A stretch of 64,000 bases of DNA from JAHEEL01 sp963715255 (GCA_963715255.1 CAVQRN010000002.1:248001-312000), one strand, 5' to 3'; positions 27,268 through 37,935 are shown, numbered from the stretch's first letter. Program-made: numbers and translations. Notes: generated by a model not told the origin, from the letters alone.

Positions 27268-28791
27268 GATGCCGCCTCCACTTCAACACCGGTCATGTAC
27301 GAGCCCAACGCTTCGGGCGTGACCGTGAGCGGGTCGAGATCCGCCACGATCCGGCCGCCGTAGATTACGAGTAGCCGGTCGGAGAGGCCGATCAGCTCCT
27401 CGAGATCGGCACTGATCAGCAGCACAGCAAGGCCGTTCTTCCTCGCATCTCTGAGTTCATCCCAGATGGCCGCCTGGGCCCCGACGTCGATACCACGCGT
27501 GGGGTGTGATGCAATCAGCGCATGGGGGTTGGCGATCATCTCCTTGCCCACAATGAGCTTCTGCTGGTTCCCGCCGGAGAGTGCAAGTGCCACCGTGTCG
27601 GTGCCGGGTGTTTTGACATCGAACCGTTTGATGATGTCACTCGTCCGCTCGCGCGCCCCTTTTCGGTTGATCCACGGTCCCTTGGCAAAAGGCTTCACCG
27701 TCTGATGGCCAAGCATCGCGTTCTCCCACAGTGGCGACTGAAGCAGCAGTCCCTGGCGGTGTCGGTCTGCCGGGATGATGCCGATGCCATCCTTGCGACG
27801 ACGTTTCGTCGACCAGTTGGCGATGTCGTCACCCTTGAAGACCACACTTCCGCTGGAGATTGAGCGGATCCCCATCAGTGCATCCGTGAGTTCGGCCTGG
27901 CCGTTGCCCTCGACACCCGCGATCCCGACGATCTCGCCCTGGTGAATATCGAACGTGACATCGTCGAGCAAGGTGCGCCCATCCTCCGACAGCGCGGTCA
28001 GTCCCTGCACGGACAGCTCGATGATGTCGGTGACCGTCGAATCTGTCGTTTCAGGGGTTGGCAGCTCGGATCCGACCATCAGCTCGGCGAGTTGGCTCGC
28101 GTCGACGTCGGCCGGGGTCACGGTCGCGACCGTACGCCCACCACGCATGACCGTGATCGAGTCGGCGATCGCCAGGACTTCATCGAGATGGTGCGAGATG
28201 AAGATGATGGTGTGGCCCTCCGATGTCATCTCCCGAAGATTGTCGAACAGCTCGTCGACCTCCTGGGGCACGAGAACGGCGGTCGGCTCGTCGAGGATGA
28301 GGATCTTGGCACCGCGATACAGCACCTTCACGATCTCCGCGCTGGCGCTCGCCGACAGTGAGCGTCTCGACGAGGGCGTCGGGCTCGAGGTCGATGCCAT
28401 AGGCGTCGCCGATCTCGTTGATTCGATCACGACCGGCCGCAAAGTCGATCTGTACTCCCTTTGTCGGCTCGTCGCCGAGAATGATGTTCTCGAGCACCGT
28501 GAAGTTGTCCGCGAGCATGAAGTGCTGATGCACCATGCCGATGCCCTCGGCGATGGCATCTTTCGGTGTCTTGAAGTGGACCGTCTTGCCACCAACCTTG
28601 ATGGTTCCCTCATCCGGCGCCTGCATGCCGTAGAGGATCTTCATCAGCGTGGACTTCCCTGCGCCGTTCTCCCCGACGATCGCGTGGATCTCCCCGACAC
28701 CGACCGCGAGATTCACGTCCTCGTTGGCGATAACGCCGGGAAATGTCTTGGTGATATCCGTCAATTCGACAGCTTGCGACTCGTCCTTCAC
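27264..28791 (-). CDS. Nucleoside ABC transporter ATP-binding protein (YufO-like; one frameshift)
   Basis: A double ATPase of about 508 residues. The GTG at 28791 is preferred over the TTG at 28812 because GAGGAG lies seven bases upstream. First ATPase: Walker A GENGAGKST, Q-loop MVHQHFM, then the frame breaks near 28350 just before the Walker B ILILDEPTAVL. One base extra (or two missing) in a CGCGG context explains it. Second ATPase: GVEGNGQAELTDALMGI, signature LSGGNQQK, SHPTRGIDVGAQ. It energises import with the two permeases downstream. Confidence 0.9.
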
Positions 28792-28829
28792 CGGTGCGCT
28801 CCTCGCTTCCAAAATGCCGCGTGCAACAA

Positions 28830-28861
28830 GTTGGGCCCGAGGCTAGCGCCTCGGGCCCAAC
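28830..28861 (-). terminator. Strong intercistronic hairpin after bmpA
   Basis: A perfect 14-bp stem, GTTGGGCCCGAGGC with its complement, around a TAGC loop, starting 24 bases past the stop of the binding-protein gene and before the ATPase gene. There is no T-run. Such a hairpin typically protects the upstream message and reduces read-through, giving more binding protein than transporter. Confidence 0.75.
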
Positions 28862-28884
28862 CTTATCTAGTTGAGTGGGAAGTC

Positions 28885-30039
28885 TCAGCCAAGCGCGTCC
28901 GGAACGACAAGTTCGCCCGAGATAATCTTCGCACGGAGTGCGTCGAGTTCCGGCGCGATGTCGTCGACGAAGCCGCCGCTCGTGGAGTAGCCCACGCCGT
29001 CGGCAGCGAGGTCGAACACCACAAGACCCGACTGGTTGTCCTCGCTCAGGAAGTTCGTGATCGTGCCGTACACGGACGTATCGACCCGCTTCAGCATCGA
29101 GGTCAGGATGTACTCCTGCACGTCCTCGCCTGCGGTTAGGTACTGGTCGGAGTCGACGCCGATCGCCCACACCTTGCTGCCACTGGTCTCGGTGACCTCC
29201 TTGGCTGCCTCGAACAGACCGCCGCCAGAGCCGCCTGCCGCGTGGTAGACGATGTCCGCGCCCTGCTCGAACATGGCGAGCGCCGCTTCCTTGCCCTTTG
29301 CCGGGTCGTTGAATCCCGAGAAGTCGGGCGGCTCGGTCAGGTACTGCACCAGGATCTCGATGTCGGGATTGATCTGCTGAGCGCCGAACTCGTACCCGGC
29401 CTGGAACTTGTTGATCAGGCCAATGTTCACACCACCGATGAAGCCGATGATGTCGGTCTCTGTCTTCAACGCGGCCGCGGCACCGACCAGCGCTGAACCC
29501 TCGTGCTCGGCGAATACGAGCGAATAGACGTTCGGCTGATCACTGACGGAGTCGACGATGGCGAACGTGGTGTCCGGGTAGAGCGGCGCCGTATTCGCAA
29601 GCGCCTCGTCGAAAGCAAAGCCGATCGCGAAGATCAGATCGAATCCGCTCTCAGCGAGGAGGCGAAGGTTCTCTTCACGGTTCTCGCCACCAGCGGTCGG
29701 TTCGAGCTCTTGGCTCTCGATGCCGTAGTCAGCAATACCCTTCTCGAGTCCCGCTGCCGCGGAGTCGTTGAACGACTTGTCGCCGCGTCCACCGATGTCG
29801 TAGGCCATGCCAACCCTGACGCCTTCACCGGACATGGAGCCGGCGGTCGTGGTGGTCTCTTCGACGGCGGCAGCCGTCGTCGTGGTCTCATCGACGGCAG
29901 CAGCCGTCGTCGTGGTCTCATCGACGGCAGCAGCCGCGGTCGTCGTTGTGTCGTCGCTGTCGCTGCTGCAGGAAGCAACGATCAGTGCAAACGCTAGGAG
30001 CAGTGCGAGCAGCACTCCGCGCTTCATAAATCGGTTCAT
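28885..30039 (-). CDS. BMP-family nucleoside-binding lipoprotein
   Basis: 384 residues from the ATG at 30039 (AAAGGG eight bases upstream). Lipoprotein signal VLLALLLAFALIVASC. A Thr/Ala linker of three DETTTTAAAV-like units (33-bp DNA repeats at about 29850-29945) spaces the domain from the membrane. The Bmp/Med domain follows: VRVGMAYDIGGRGDKSFNDS, FDLIFAIGFAFDEALA, YHAAGGSGGGLFEAAKE, WAIGVDSDQY. It captures nucleosides for the ABC importer encoded next. A repeat cluster lies upstream. Confidence 0.93.
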   Translation of the reverse strand: MNRFMKRGVLLALLLAFALIVASCSSDSDDTTTTAAAAVDETTTTAAAVDETTTTAAAVEETTTTAGSMSGEGVRVGMAYDIGGRGDKSFNDSAAAGLEKGIADYGIESQELEPTAGGENREENLRLLAESGFDLIFAIGFAFDEALANTAPLYPDTTFAIVDSVSDQPNVYSLVFAEHEGSALVGAAAALKTETDIIGFIGGVNIGLINKFQAGYEFGAQQINPDIEILVQYLTEPPDFSGFNDPAKGKEAALAMFEQGADIVYHAAGGSGGGLFEAAKEVTETSGSKVWAIGVDSDQYLTAGEDVQEYILTSMLKRVDTSVYGTITNFLSEDNQSGLVVFDLAADGVGYSTSGGFVDDIAPELDALRAKIISGELVVPDALG

Positions 30040-30132
30040 GGATCGAGCCCTTTCTTTTGGTCGAAACTGTTGCCCGCATGGCAGCGGTCGCAACACCCGT
30101 AAGTGTAGGAGGTTTTGGCGAAAGAAATGCAA

Positions 30133-30172
30133 GCCAGACAGGAGACAGGAGACAGGCAACAGGCAGCGGGGT
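30133..30172. repeat. Short-repeat cluster (ACAGGAG/ACAGGCA type)
   Basis: About four tandem 7-8-bp units in CAGGAGACAGGAGACAGGCA and following bases, between clpC and the binding-protein gene. Only one arm is clear here; no convincing opposed arm is seen. Confidence 0.6.
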
Positions 30173-30225
30173 TCTTCACCGAAGGGACAACTTCGGATAC
30201 CGATCTGCTTCCGGCGAGGACGGAG

Positions 30226-32731
30226 TCAGCGCTCGTTGTCGGCTAGCTCTACCGGGGGCTGGATCGGGGTCTCGATCGACACGAACGACAGGCGATCTTC
30301 GTCCTCTTCATCGATGTCGACGAGCACGGTCGAACCGGCCGGGAACTCACGTTGCAGCACCCGCTCCGAAAGCGGATCCTCGAGCAGCCGCTGAATGGCG
30401 CGACGAAGCGGCCGGGCGCCGAGCTGCGGGTCGTACCCCTTCTCGGCGAGACGGGTCTTGGCCCCATCCGAAAGCGCCAGATCGATGGCTTGCGACTCGA
30501 GCTGGTTGCGCACACGGGCGACCAGCAGGTCGACAATTACCTTGACTTCGGCTTGCGTCAGCTCGTGGAAGACGATTACCTCGTCGATTCGGTTCAAGAA
30601 CTCAGGGCGGAAGTGCTTCTTGAGCGACTCGACGACCTTCTCACGCATCTTGTCGTAGTCGGCGTCGACGTCATCGACTGCGAAGCCAACCGCCTTCTTG
30701 CGCAGGTCGGCCGTCCCGAGATTCGACGTCATGATGATCACCGTGTTCTTGAAGTCGACGGTGCGTCCCTGCGAGTCCGTGAGGCGACCATCCTCGAGAA
30801 TCTGGAGCAGGATGTTGAAGACGTCCGCATGCGCTTTCTCGATCTCGTCGAACAGCACCACGGAGAACGGCTTCCGACGTACCGCCTCGGTCAGTTGCCC
30901 ACCCTCGTCGTAGCCGACGTATCCGGGTGGTGAACCGACGAGTCTGCTGACGGCGTGTTTCTCCATGTACTCGGACATGTCGATCTGGATCAAGGCGTCT
31001 TCGTCGCCGAACAGGAAATCGGTGAGCGCCTTCGCCGACTCGGTCTTGCCGACACCCGAGGGTCCAAGGAAGATGAACGAACCAGCGGGACGCTTCGGGT
31101 CCTTGAGACCGGCGCGAGTCCTGCGAATCGCCTTGGAGACCGCCTGGATGGCGTCGTGCTGCCCGACGATACGCTTGTGGAGTTCGTCCTCCATGCGCAG
31201 CAGCCGTTCGGTCTCCTCTTCGGTGAGACGGTGGACGGGGATCCCTGTCCACTGGGCGAGCACTTCTGCGATCTGCTCGTCGTCGATGACCGCCGAGTAG
31301 TCCTCGCCCACAGCGGCACCCTGGGCCTCGTACTCAGAACGTTCCGTCATCAGCGTGCGTTCCTGGTCGCGAATTTTGACAGCCCGCTCGTACTGTTGCG
31401 CGTAGACGGCGTCCCGCTTGTCGCCACGCAACTTCGCGATCCTCTCGTCGATATCTCGGATGTCGGGCGGGAGGTCCTTGCGCTTCAGACGCATACGGCT
31501 CCCGGCTTCGTCGATGAGGTCGATCGCCTTGTCGGGCAGGAATCGGTCCGCGATGTAGCGGTCTGCGAGATTCGCCGCATTCACGAGGGCCTGGTCGGTG
31601 AATCGCACCCGATGGTGATCTTCGTACGAGTCCCGAAGCCCCTCAAGAATCTTGATCGTGTCGGCGATCGTCGGCTCTTCAACCCGGATCGGCTGGAATC
31701 GGCGCTCGAGGGCGGAGTCTTTCTCGAGGTACTTTCGATACTCCTCCAGCGTGGTGGCCCCGATCGTCTGGAGTTCACCGCGCGCAAGCATCGGCTTGAG
31801 AATGCTCGCCGCATCGATCGCTCCCTCGGCGGCGCCAGCGCCGACGAGCGTGTGGATCTCGTCGATGAACAGGATGATGTCGCCCCGCTGTCCGAATCTC
31901 CTTCAGGACCTTCTTCAAACGTTCCTCGAAGTCACCTCGATAGCGGGAGCCGGCCACGAGTGCGCCCAGATCGAGCGTGTAGAGATGTTTGCCGGTGAGC
32001 GTGTCCGGCACGTTGCCGTCGACGATCCGTTGAGCTAGCCCTTCAACGATGGCGGTCTTGCCGACCCCCGGCTCTCCAACGAGCACCGGGTTGTTCTTCG
32101 TTCTCCTGGACAGCACCTGCATGACACGATCGATCTCGGTCGTTCGTCCGATCACCGGGTCGAGTTTGCGTTCCCTTGCGAGCTGCGTCATGTTCCGACC
32201 GAACTGGTCCAACACCGTCGAACCACTGCTCGATGCACTCGACTCGCTCCGTCCACTCCCGCCGGGGTGGCCGGCAGGTGTCTCTTCCTCACCTTGGACA
32301 CCCGAGAGAAGTTGGATGACCGTCTGGCGCACCTTGTGGAGCTCGGCGCCGAGTTGCTGGAGAACCTGGGCGGCGACGCCCTCCCCCTCGCGAATGAGGC
32401 CGAGGAGGATGTGCTCCGTGCCGATATAGTTATGACCGAGCTGGAGGGCCTCGCGAAGCGACAGTTCGAGGACCTTCTTTGCCCGTGGCGTGAACGGAAT
32501 GTGTCCGCTTGGTGCCTGGGAGCCCTGACCGATGATCTCAACGACCTGACTCCTGACGGATTCGAGGCTGATCCCCATGCTCTCAAGGGCGCGAGCGGCG
32601 ACACCCTCCCCTTCATGGATGAGGCCGAGCAGGATGTGCTCCGTGCCGATGTAGTTGTGGTTGAGGAGACGCGCCTCTTCCTGAGCAAGAACAACGACCC
32701 TCCGGGCCCTATCGGTAAACCGTTCAAACAA
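30226..32731 (-). CDS. clpC: ATP-dependent Clp protease ATP-binding subunit ClpC (one frameshift)
   Basis: About 834 residues from a TTG start (MFERFTDRARRVVVLAQEEA). Two Clp-N repeats (NHNYIGTEHILLGLIHEGEG and GHNYIGTEHILLGLIREGEG), first AAA+ domain (GEPGVGKTA), UVR-type middle domain (IAKLRGDKRDAVYAQQYERA), second AAA+ domain (GPSGVGKTE; DEIEKAHADVFN) and D2-small domain. It unfolds substrates for ClpP. The frame breaks once at the CCCC/GGGG run at 31887-31890, in the Walker B region of the first ATPase (RTAGRHH should read RTAGDII). ClpC is generally essential in actinobacteria, so a sequencing insertion is more likely than a null gene. Confidence 0.94.
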
Positions 32732-32783
32732 GGCGATACCTCATGCTGTAACGACGGCGCCGGGTTCCCCGGGCGCCTCGCCA

Positions 32784-32789
32784 AGTATA
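32784..32789 (-). promoter_or_regulatory. Possible -10 box for clpC
   Basis: The minus strand reads TATACT here, 53 bases before the TTG start. No good -35 element lies at the expected spacing, so this is tentative. Confidence 0.3.
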
Positions 32790-32893
32790 GGGCGGGGTGC
32801 CTCGTAGACCCCGGATGTTCATCCGATGACTCTGCCTCATACTTCGGTCAACGCCGGGGCTACCATCCCGATTCCCGAAGTCCCTGGAGACCC

Positions 32894-33886
32894 GTGGATC
32901 GCCCCATTCTGAACGATCTCGTCCCCGTTCCCCGCGTGTGGGAGCGTATGGCCGCCGTCGAACGGCGCCTCCTCGAGGTGACCCGTTCCGACGATGTGTT
33001 CCTCACCGATATCGCCCAGCATCTTCTCCGCGCCGGTGGAAAGCGATACCGGCCACTCCTCGCACAGGTCGCCGGGGAACTCGGCCCCAACAACGGCGAC
33101 GGCCCGATCGAGGCCGGGGTATCGGTCGAATTGGTCCACGTGGGTTCCCTCTACCACGACGACGTCATCGACGAAGCCGACTCCCGCCGTGGCAAGGTCT
33201 CGGTCAACGAGAACTGGTCGAACACGATCGCCATCCTCGCCGGAGATTTCCTGCTCGCACGGGCTTCCGAGGTAGCGGCCCCGCTCGGCGAAGAGGCCGT
33301 AGCATTGATCGCGCGCACCTACGCCCGCCTGTGCGAGGGACAGGTCGCAGAGTTGCGATTCTCCGGAGGGCTCGACCACGGAGCCGACGGGTACTACCAA
33401 GTGATCGGCGGCAAGACCGCAAGCCTGATCCGCACATCTGCCCGTCTCGGCGCGATCACAGCATCCGCCACACCGGACGACATGGAAGCCATCTCGGAAT
33501 GGGCATGGGAGATGGGTCTCGTCTTCCAGATGACGGACGATGTCCTCGACCTCATCGCCGACGAAGCATTCCTCGGCAAACCGGCCGGTTCCGACATCGG
33601 CGAGGGTGTCTACACGTTGCCGGTGCTGTATGCGGCAGATGGTCCCGACGGAGCGGAGATACGTGAACTGCTTGCCGGAGGAGCTCCGACCGATCGGGCT
33701 GTGATCGGCCGGATCATCGAACTCACGGTCGCGGGGGGATACGTTGAGACGGTCATCGACGAGGCCATGGAACACATGCGGGTCGCGGAGGAAGCGTCGG
33801 AACGCATTCCCGACAGCGCTCTCACACCGGTGCTACGGAACCTCGATTCCTATCTGCTCGATCGGGTCGCGGCGGCGCGCGGTTGA
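32894..33886 (+). CDS. Polyprenyl diphosphate synthase
   Basis: 330 residues from the GTG at 32894. Trans-isoprenyl synthase with both Asp-rich regions: LVHVGSLYHDDVIDEADSRR (first, DDxxD) and FQMTDDVLDL (second). GGKRYRPLL is the IPP-binding block, and GKTASLIRTSARLGA the conserved helix. The length and residues suggest a long-chain enzyme (heptaprenyl/octaprenyl type, for menaquinone side chains), but product length cannot be fixed. It stands where lsr2 lies in mycobacteria, between lysS and clpC, and on the opposite strand. Confidence 0.9.
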   Translation: MDRPILNDLVPVPRVWERMAAVERRLLEVTRSDDVFLTDIAQHLLRAGGKRYRPLLAQVAGELGPNNGDGPIEAGVSVELVHVGSLYHDDVIDEADSRRGKVSVNENWSNTIAILAGDFLLARASEVAAPLGEEAVALIARTYARLCEGQVAELRFSGGLDHGADGYYQVIGGKTASLIRTSARLGAITASATPDDMEAISEWAWEMGLVFQMTDDVLDLIADEAFLGKPAGSDIGEGVYTLPVLYAADGPDGAEIRELLAGGAPTDRAVIGRIIELTVAGGYVETVIDEAMEHMRVAEEASERIPDSALTPVLRNLDSYLLDRVAAARG

Positions 33887-33889
33887 AGT

Positions 33890-33970
33890 CAGTAGCCGAG
33901 TAGCCGGGTAGCACGACCGAAAGAGGCGTCGCCCCCGTGTCTTGCTACCTGCAACCTGCCCCTCGCTACT
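33890..33970. repeat. Opposed GTAGC-type repeat arms between convergent genes
   Basis: Left arm CAGTAGCCGAGTAGCCGGGT (about 33890-33910), beginning four bases after the synthase stop. Right arm TTGCTACCTGCAACC and CTCGCTAC (about 33942-33969). The TAG of lysS on the minus strand lies inside the right arm. Confidence 0.65.
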
Positions 33971-35462
33971 GCTCTGGTCTCATTGTTGGGAACAGGATCA
34001 CTTCTCTGATGTGTCTTCTGTCGGTGAGAAGCATCACGAGGCGGTCGACACCAATCCCGAGGCCGCCGGTCGGCGGCAAGCCGTACTCGAGGGCAAGGAG
34101 GTAGTCCTCGTCGATCGGATGGGCTTCGTCGTCGCCTGCGGCTCGCGCTTCGGCCTGGGCTTCGAAGCGCTCGCGCTGATCGAACGGATCGTTCAGCTCC
34201 GAGAAGGCGTTCGCGTACTCCGAACCGGCGATGACCAATTCGAATCGTTCCGTGAGACGAGGATCATCGCGGTGCAGCCGCGAGAGGGGTGAGACCTCCT
34301 TGGGATAGTCCGTCACGAAGGTCGGTTCCCAGATCGTCGACTCCGCACCAGCTTCGTAGATTTCGAAGATGATACGACCCGTTCCCCATGACGGATCGGC
34401 CGCGATCCCGTAGCGACCGGCGAGCGCGCGCAGCCGATCGATCGACGTGTCGAGGGATACGTCCTCTCCCACGATCTCCGCGACCAGATCCACGAGCCGC
34501 ACCCGGCGGAACGGCGGCGTCAGATCGAGCATGCGACCCTGGTACGTGATCGTGGATGTGCCGACGGCTGCCTCGGCAACCGAGGCGACGACCTCTTCGA
34601 TCAGCACCATGATGTCGCCGTAGTCGGCAAATGCTTGGTACGCCTCGAGCATCGTGAACTCTGGGTTGTGGGTGGCGTCAATACCTTCATTCCGGAAGAT
34701 CCGACCGATCTCGAAGACGCGCTCGATCCCCCCAACGACCAGCCGCTTCAGGAACAGTTCGGTTGCGATGCGCAGCGAGAGGTCGAGATCGAGCGCGTTG
34801 TGATGCGTCTGAAACGGTCGCGCGGTGGCTCCCGTCGCCTGCGTCAACAGCACCGGCGTCTCAACCTCGATGAACCCCCTGTCTTCGAATTGACGGCGCA
34901 GCCCGGAGATCACCTTCGCTCGGGTCAGCGCCGTCTTGCGGGACTCCTCGTTCACCATGAGGTCGACATAGCGTCGCCGCGATCTGGCCTCGATGTCTTT
35001 CAGCCCGTGCCACTTGTCGGGAAGCGGTCGCAGCGCCTTGGACAGCAACACGAACGATAAAATACGGACGCTGAGCTCGCCCTTCTTCGTGGCCATCACC
35101 TCGCCGGTCGCCCCGACCCAATCCCCCGAGTCGAGGTCGAGGAACCGGGCGAAGTCCTCGTCTCCCAGGACCGCCTTGCTGACAAACAGCTGGATCCGAC
35201 CGGAGACGTCCTGGAGCACACCGAAGGCGAGCCTGCCCATGTCGCGCACGTTCATGAGTCGTCCGGCGACGGTGACGTCAACACCGGTCTCAGACCCGGG
35301 ATCGATATCGACGAACCGCTCATGAAGGTCTCGGGCGAGGTCCGTGCGATCGAATCGGTACGGGTACCCGCCGTCTCCCAGTACTTCCTGATGCTTTGCT
35401 ATCCGTGCAGCAACGACCGGATCGTCGAAGGCGACCGGTTCGCCCGCCTTGTCGTCGGTCAT
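33966..35462 (-). CDS. lysS: Lysyl-tRNA synthetase, class II
   Basis: 498 residues. N-terminal OB anticodon-binding domain (VTVAGRLMNVRDMGRLAFGV), then the class II core: motif 1 FEDRGFIEVETPVLL, motif 2 RVFEIGRIFRNEGIDATHNPE, motif 3 GGLGIGVDRLVMLLT. It charges tRNA-Lys. The start overlaps the coaX stop (ATGA), so it is the last gene of the DUF2520-panC-coaX-lysS operon. Its TAG stop is part of the downstream repeat arm. Confidence 0.97.
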   Translation of the reverse strand: MTDDKAGEPVAFDDPVVAARIAKHQEVLGDGGYPYRFDRTDLARDLHERFVDIDPGSETGVDVTVAGRLMNVRDMGRLAFGVLQDVSGRIQLFVSKAVLGDEDFARFLDLDSGDWVGATGEVMATKKGELSVRILSFVLLSKALRPLPDKWHGLKDIEARSRRRYVDLMVNEESRKTALTRAKVISGLRRQFEDRGFIEVETPVLLTQATGATARPFQTHHNALDLDLSLRIATELFLKRLVVGGIERVFEIGRIFRNEGIDATHNPEFTMLEAYQAFADYGDIMVLIEEVVASVAEAAVGTSTITYQGRMLDLTPPFRRVRLVDLVAEIVGEDVSLDTSIDRLRALAGRYGIAADPSWGTGRIIFEIYEAGAESTIWEPTFVTDYPKEVSPLSRLHRDDPRLTERFELVIAGSEYANAFSELNDPFDQRERFEAQAEARAAGDDEAHPIDEDYLLALEYGLPPTGGLGIGVDRLVMLLTDRRHIREVILFPTMRPEQ

Positions 35463-36229
35463 TGGTCTTCCTGATTTCGGTCGAAAATGATACGCAATCC
35501 TTCGAGCGTCAGATACTCGTCGATGGTTGTGACGTTGCTGCAGTGGGGGACGATGGTAGAGGCAAGACCGCCGGTGGCCACTACGGTCGCGTCACCACCA
35601 ACTTCGTCGACGAGCCGCTCGATGATGCCGTCGACGAGACCCGCGTGACCGTAGAGCGCCCCGCTCTGAATCGCCTCTACGGTGCCTTTGCCGATCGGGG
35701 ACCGCGGTACGACGAATTCCACTCGTCGGAGTGCCGCCGTTCCCGAGATCAAGGCCCTGGTGGAGATCTCAAGACCCGGTGCGATCACGCCGCCGATGTA
35801 GGCACCGTCTGATCCGATCACGTCGAAGTTCGTCGATGTCCCGAAATCCACGACGATAGATGGGCTCCCGTAGCGCTCTCGGGCGGCGACCGCGTTGACG
35901 ATCCGGTCGGCTCCAACCTCGCGGGGATTGTCGATGAGGATCGACATGCCGGTTCGGATTCCCGGGCCGACGACCAGGATTGCGCCATGCGAGAGCGCCG
36001 GCGCAACACAGCGCATCGTCGCGGTCACCGAAGGCACCACACTCGATACGGCAACACCTCCGATGTCGCTTGGCGTGAAGCCGTCGAGGGCAAGGACACC
36101 CAACAGCTCCCATCGCATCTCGTCGGTGGTCTGCTCCTTCGTGGAGAATCGCCAATGGCCGACGAGTTCGTCGTCTCGAAACAGTCCAACCGCGACCTGG
36201 GTGTTTCCTACGTCGATAGCGAGCAGCAT
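35459..36229 (-). CDS. coaX: Pantothenate kinase, type III
   Basis: 256 residues. ASKHA-fold kinase that phosphorylates pantothenate in the first step of CoA synthesis. LAIDVGNTQVAVGLF is the phosphate-1 motif (DxGNT), PREVGADRIVNAVAARERYG the pantothenate-side motif, VVDFGTSTNFDVI phosphate-2, and GGVIAPGLEISTRAL the further signature. It overlaps panC upstream (TGATG) and lysS downstream. Type III enzymes are insensitive to CoA feedback. Confidence 0.95.
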   Translation of the reverse strand: MLLAIDVGNTQVAVGLFRDDELVGHWRFSTKEQTTDEMRWELLGVLALDGFTPSDIGGVAVSSVVPSVTATMRCVAPALSHGAILVVGPGIRTGMSILIDNPREVGADRIVNAVAARERYGSPSIVVDFGTSTNFDVIGSDGAYIGGVIAPGLEISTRALISGTAALRRVEFVVPRSPIGKGTVEAIQSGALYGHAGLVDGIIERLVDEVGGDATVVATGGLASTIVPHCSNVTTIDEYLTLEGLRIIFDRNQEDQ

Positions 36230-37125
36230 CAGGCCTCCCCGTAGAGGATCGAAGGTACATCAAGACGGATGCCCAGGTCGGGAACCCATCCGGCATCAGT
36301 CCAGTCGATGTGGACGTTGTCGAGCAGCCGCGTCCTCCCGATCCGTGCGGCGATGGCGAGGAAGGCCGGTCGGTCGAGGTCGGTCAGTGAGGACGCTGTC
36401 TCCTGGTCCGCCAATGTTGCGTAGTCGAGGTCGATGCCCGGCTCCTCGTTTACGGGTGCGGCCGCGGTCTGTTCGAGTTGCCTGCCGGACCGCTCTCCTG
36501 CCAAGACGGCGTCAGCAACGGCAGCAACTCCTCTACTAATCGAGCGAGCGGCGGTGCGTTCAACCGGATCCAGGTAGGTGTTGCGAGACGACAGGGCGAG
36601 ACCGTCGAACTCTCGCACGATGGGCTCCCCAACGATCACGGTCGGGAATGACAGATCCGCCGTCATGCGACGGACGGTAACGAGCTGCTGCGCGTCTTTC
36701 CTGCCGAAGTAGGCCCGATCGGGCGCGACGCCCGCGAAGAGCTTCGCAACGACGGTGGCAACACCATCGAAGTGCCCCGGTCGGAGCCCGCCTTCCATTC
36801 CCTCCGTGACGAGGGCGACGGTGACCGTTGTGAGGGGCTCACCCGGGTACATCTCCGCGAGCTGTGGAGCAAACAGGACGTCGGCTCCGGCTGCAGCGAC
36901 CATCGCTGCGTCGCGTTCGAGATCGCGGGGGTATGAAGCGAGGTCCTCATTTGGTCCGAACTGGAGCGGGTTGACGAACAGGCTGACGGTGACCGTATCG
37001 CACTCGCGTCGCGCCGCATCGACGAGGCTGATGTGCCCTTCGTGAAGGTACCCCATCGTCGGGACCAGTCCGACGCAGCCCAAACCCAACGCCCTGGCCT
37101 CCGCGAACGTCCGGACCGTCTTCAT
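36229..37125 (-). CDS. panC: Pantothenate synthetase
   Basis: 298 residues. Joins pantoate and beta-alanine using ATP. The N-terminal nucleotidyl-transferase motif is LVPTMGYLHEGHISLVDAAR (HxGH type); VSLFVNPLQFGPNEDLASYP and YFGRKDAQQLVTVRRM are the binding blocks, and LALSSRNTYL the conserved Ser-Ser-Arg-Asn. panD (aspartate decarboxylase), usual between panC and coaX in mycobacteria, is missing here. The start overlaps the DUF2520 stop (ATGA). Confidence 0.96.
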   Translation of the reverse strand: MKTVRTFAEARALGLGCVGLVPTMGYLHEGHISLVDAARRECDTVTVSLFVNPLQFGPNEDLASYPRDLERDAAMVAAAGADVLFAPQLAEMYPGEPLTTVTVALVTEGMEGGLRPGHFDGVATVVAKLFAGVAPDRAYFGRKDAQQLVTVRRMTADLSFPTVIVGEPIVREFDGLALSSRNTYLDPVERTAARSISRGVAAVADAVLAGERSGRQLEQTAAAPVNEEPGIDLDYATLADQETASSLTDLDRPAFLAIAARIGRTRLLDNVHIDWTDAGWVPDLGIRLDVPSILYGEA

Positions 37126-37935
37126 TCCTCGCCGTCCTCGCTGAACGAGCCAACAACGGCCGCCGTCGCGTCCACCATCGACTCGAAAGCGGCCGCGAGA
37201 TCCGGTGTCGCCTCACGGACCGCATTGATCTGAAGACTCACGGTTCCTGTGTCGCCCGCGAGCGATCGGGCCGGTCAGTGACGTCTGCGGGCCGGACTCG
37301 AAGGTGTTGGCGACGATCGCCTCAACGAGCGGGCGAGCAGCATCGAAAGGCACACCCGTCGCCTCGAACAGTCGTTGGGCAATGGCAAGTGCCGAGATCG
37401 GGAAGTTCGCAGCGGCGGCAGCGGCAGCGTGATATGCCGCCCGGTCGTCATCGCGGAGCTCGAACGGGTGGAGGCCGATGGTTCCGGCGAGATCGTAGAG
37501 CGTCGCTCGCAGCGGCTCGTCCGCCGTCACGGCCACCCACGCTCCGACGAGCCGCCGAGCTCCCAGCTCCGGCGTCGGCATCGTCTGGAGCGGATGGAAG
37601 GACCCGATCGCGACGTCGTGGACACCGAACGATCTCAATGCCGAGAGCGGAGTTGCTCCCGAGAGATGGACGGCGCTCGCCGCGGCATTCCTTGCGACGG
37701 GCGCGACCACGTCGGCGACCGCCTCGATGGCATGGTCGCTCACGGCGATGATCACAAGGTCGACCGGCGGAATCGGCTCGCCGATGGCGAGCGGGACGGC
37801 ATCGAAACGTCGAGCGACGGCGATTGCGTGCTCGGTATCTCGGGCGACAACAGCGGCTACGTCGTGGCCGGCACCGTTTGCTGCGATGGCGATGGATTGG
37901 CCCGCCCGCCCGGGCCCGACAATGGCGATGCGCAT
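37122..37935 (-). CDS. Rossmann-like/DUF2520 protein (one frameshift)
   Basis: About 270 residues after correction. N-terminal NADP-type Rossmann motif (IAIVGPGRAGQSIAIAANGA) and a DUF2520 C-terminal helical domain (IGSFHPLQTMPTP; DRAAYHAAAAAAANF). This ProC/PanE-like family sits directly before panC in actinobacteria and has been suspected to be a ketopantoate reductase; that role is not proven. The frame breaks in a CCC/GGG run near 37254: GPIARG is followed, one base on, by DTGTVSLQINAVREATPDLA and a TGA that overlaps the panC start. Confidence 0.85.

Noticed and set aside
30226..32731. Two separate genes in place of clpC (N-terminal half and C-terminal half)
   Set aside because: The break lies inside the first AAA+ domain between conserved residues, and one base in a G run restores the whole family sequence.
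32731..32830. SigR-type promoter before clpC
   Set aside because: GGGAAC occurs at 32769-32764 on the minus strand, but no GTT lies 18 or 19 bases downstream.
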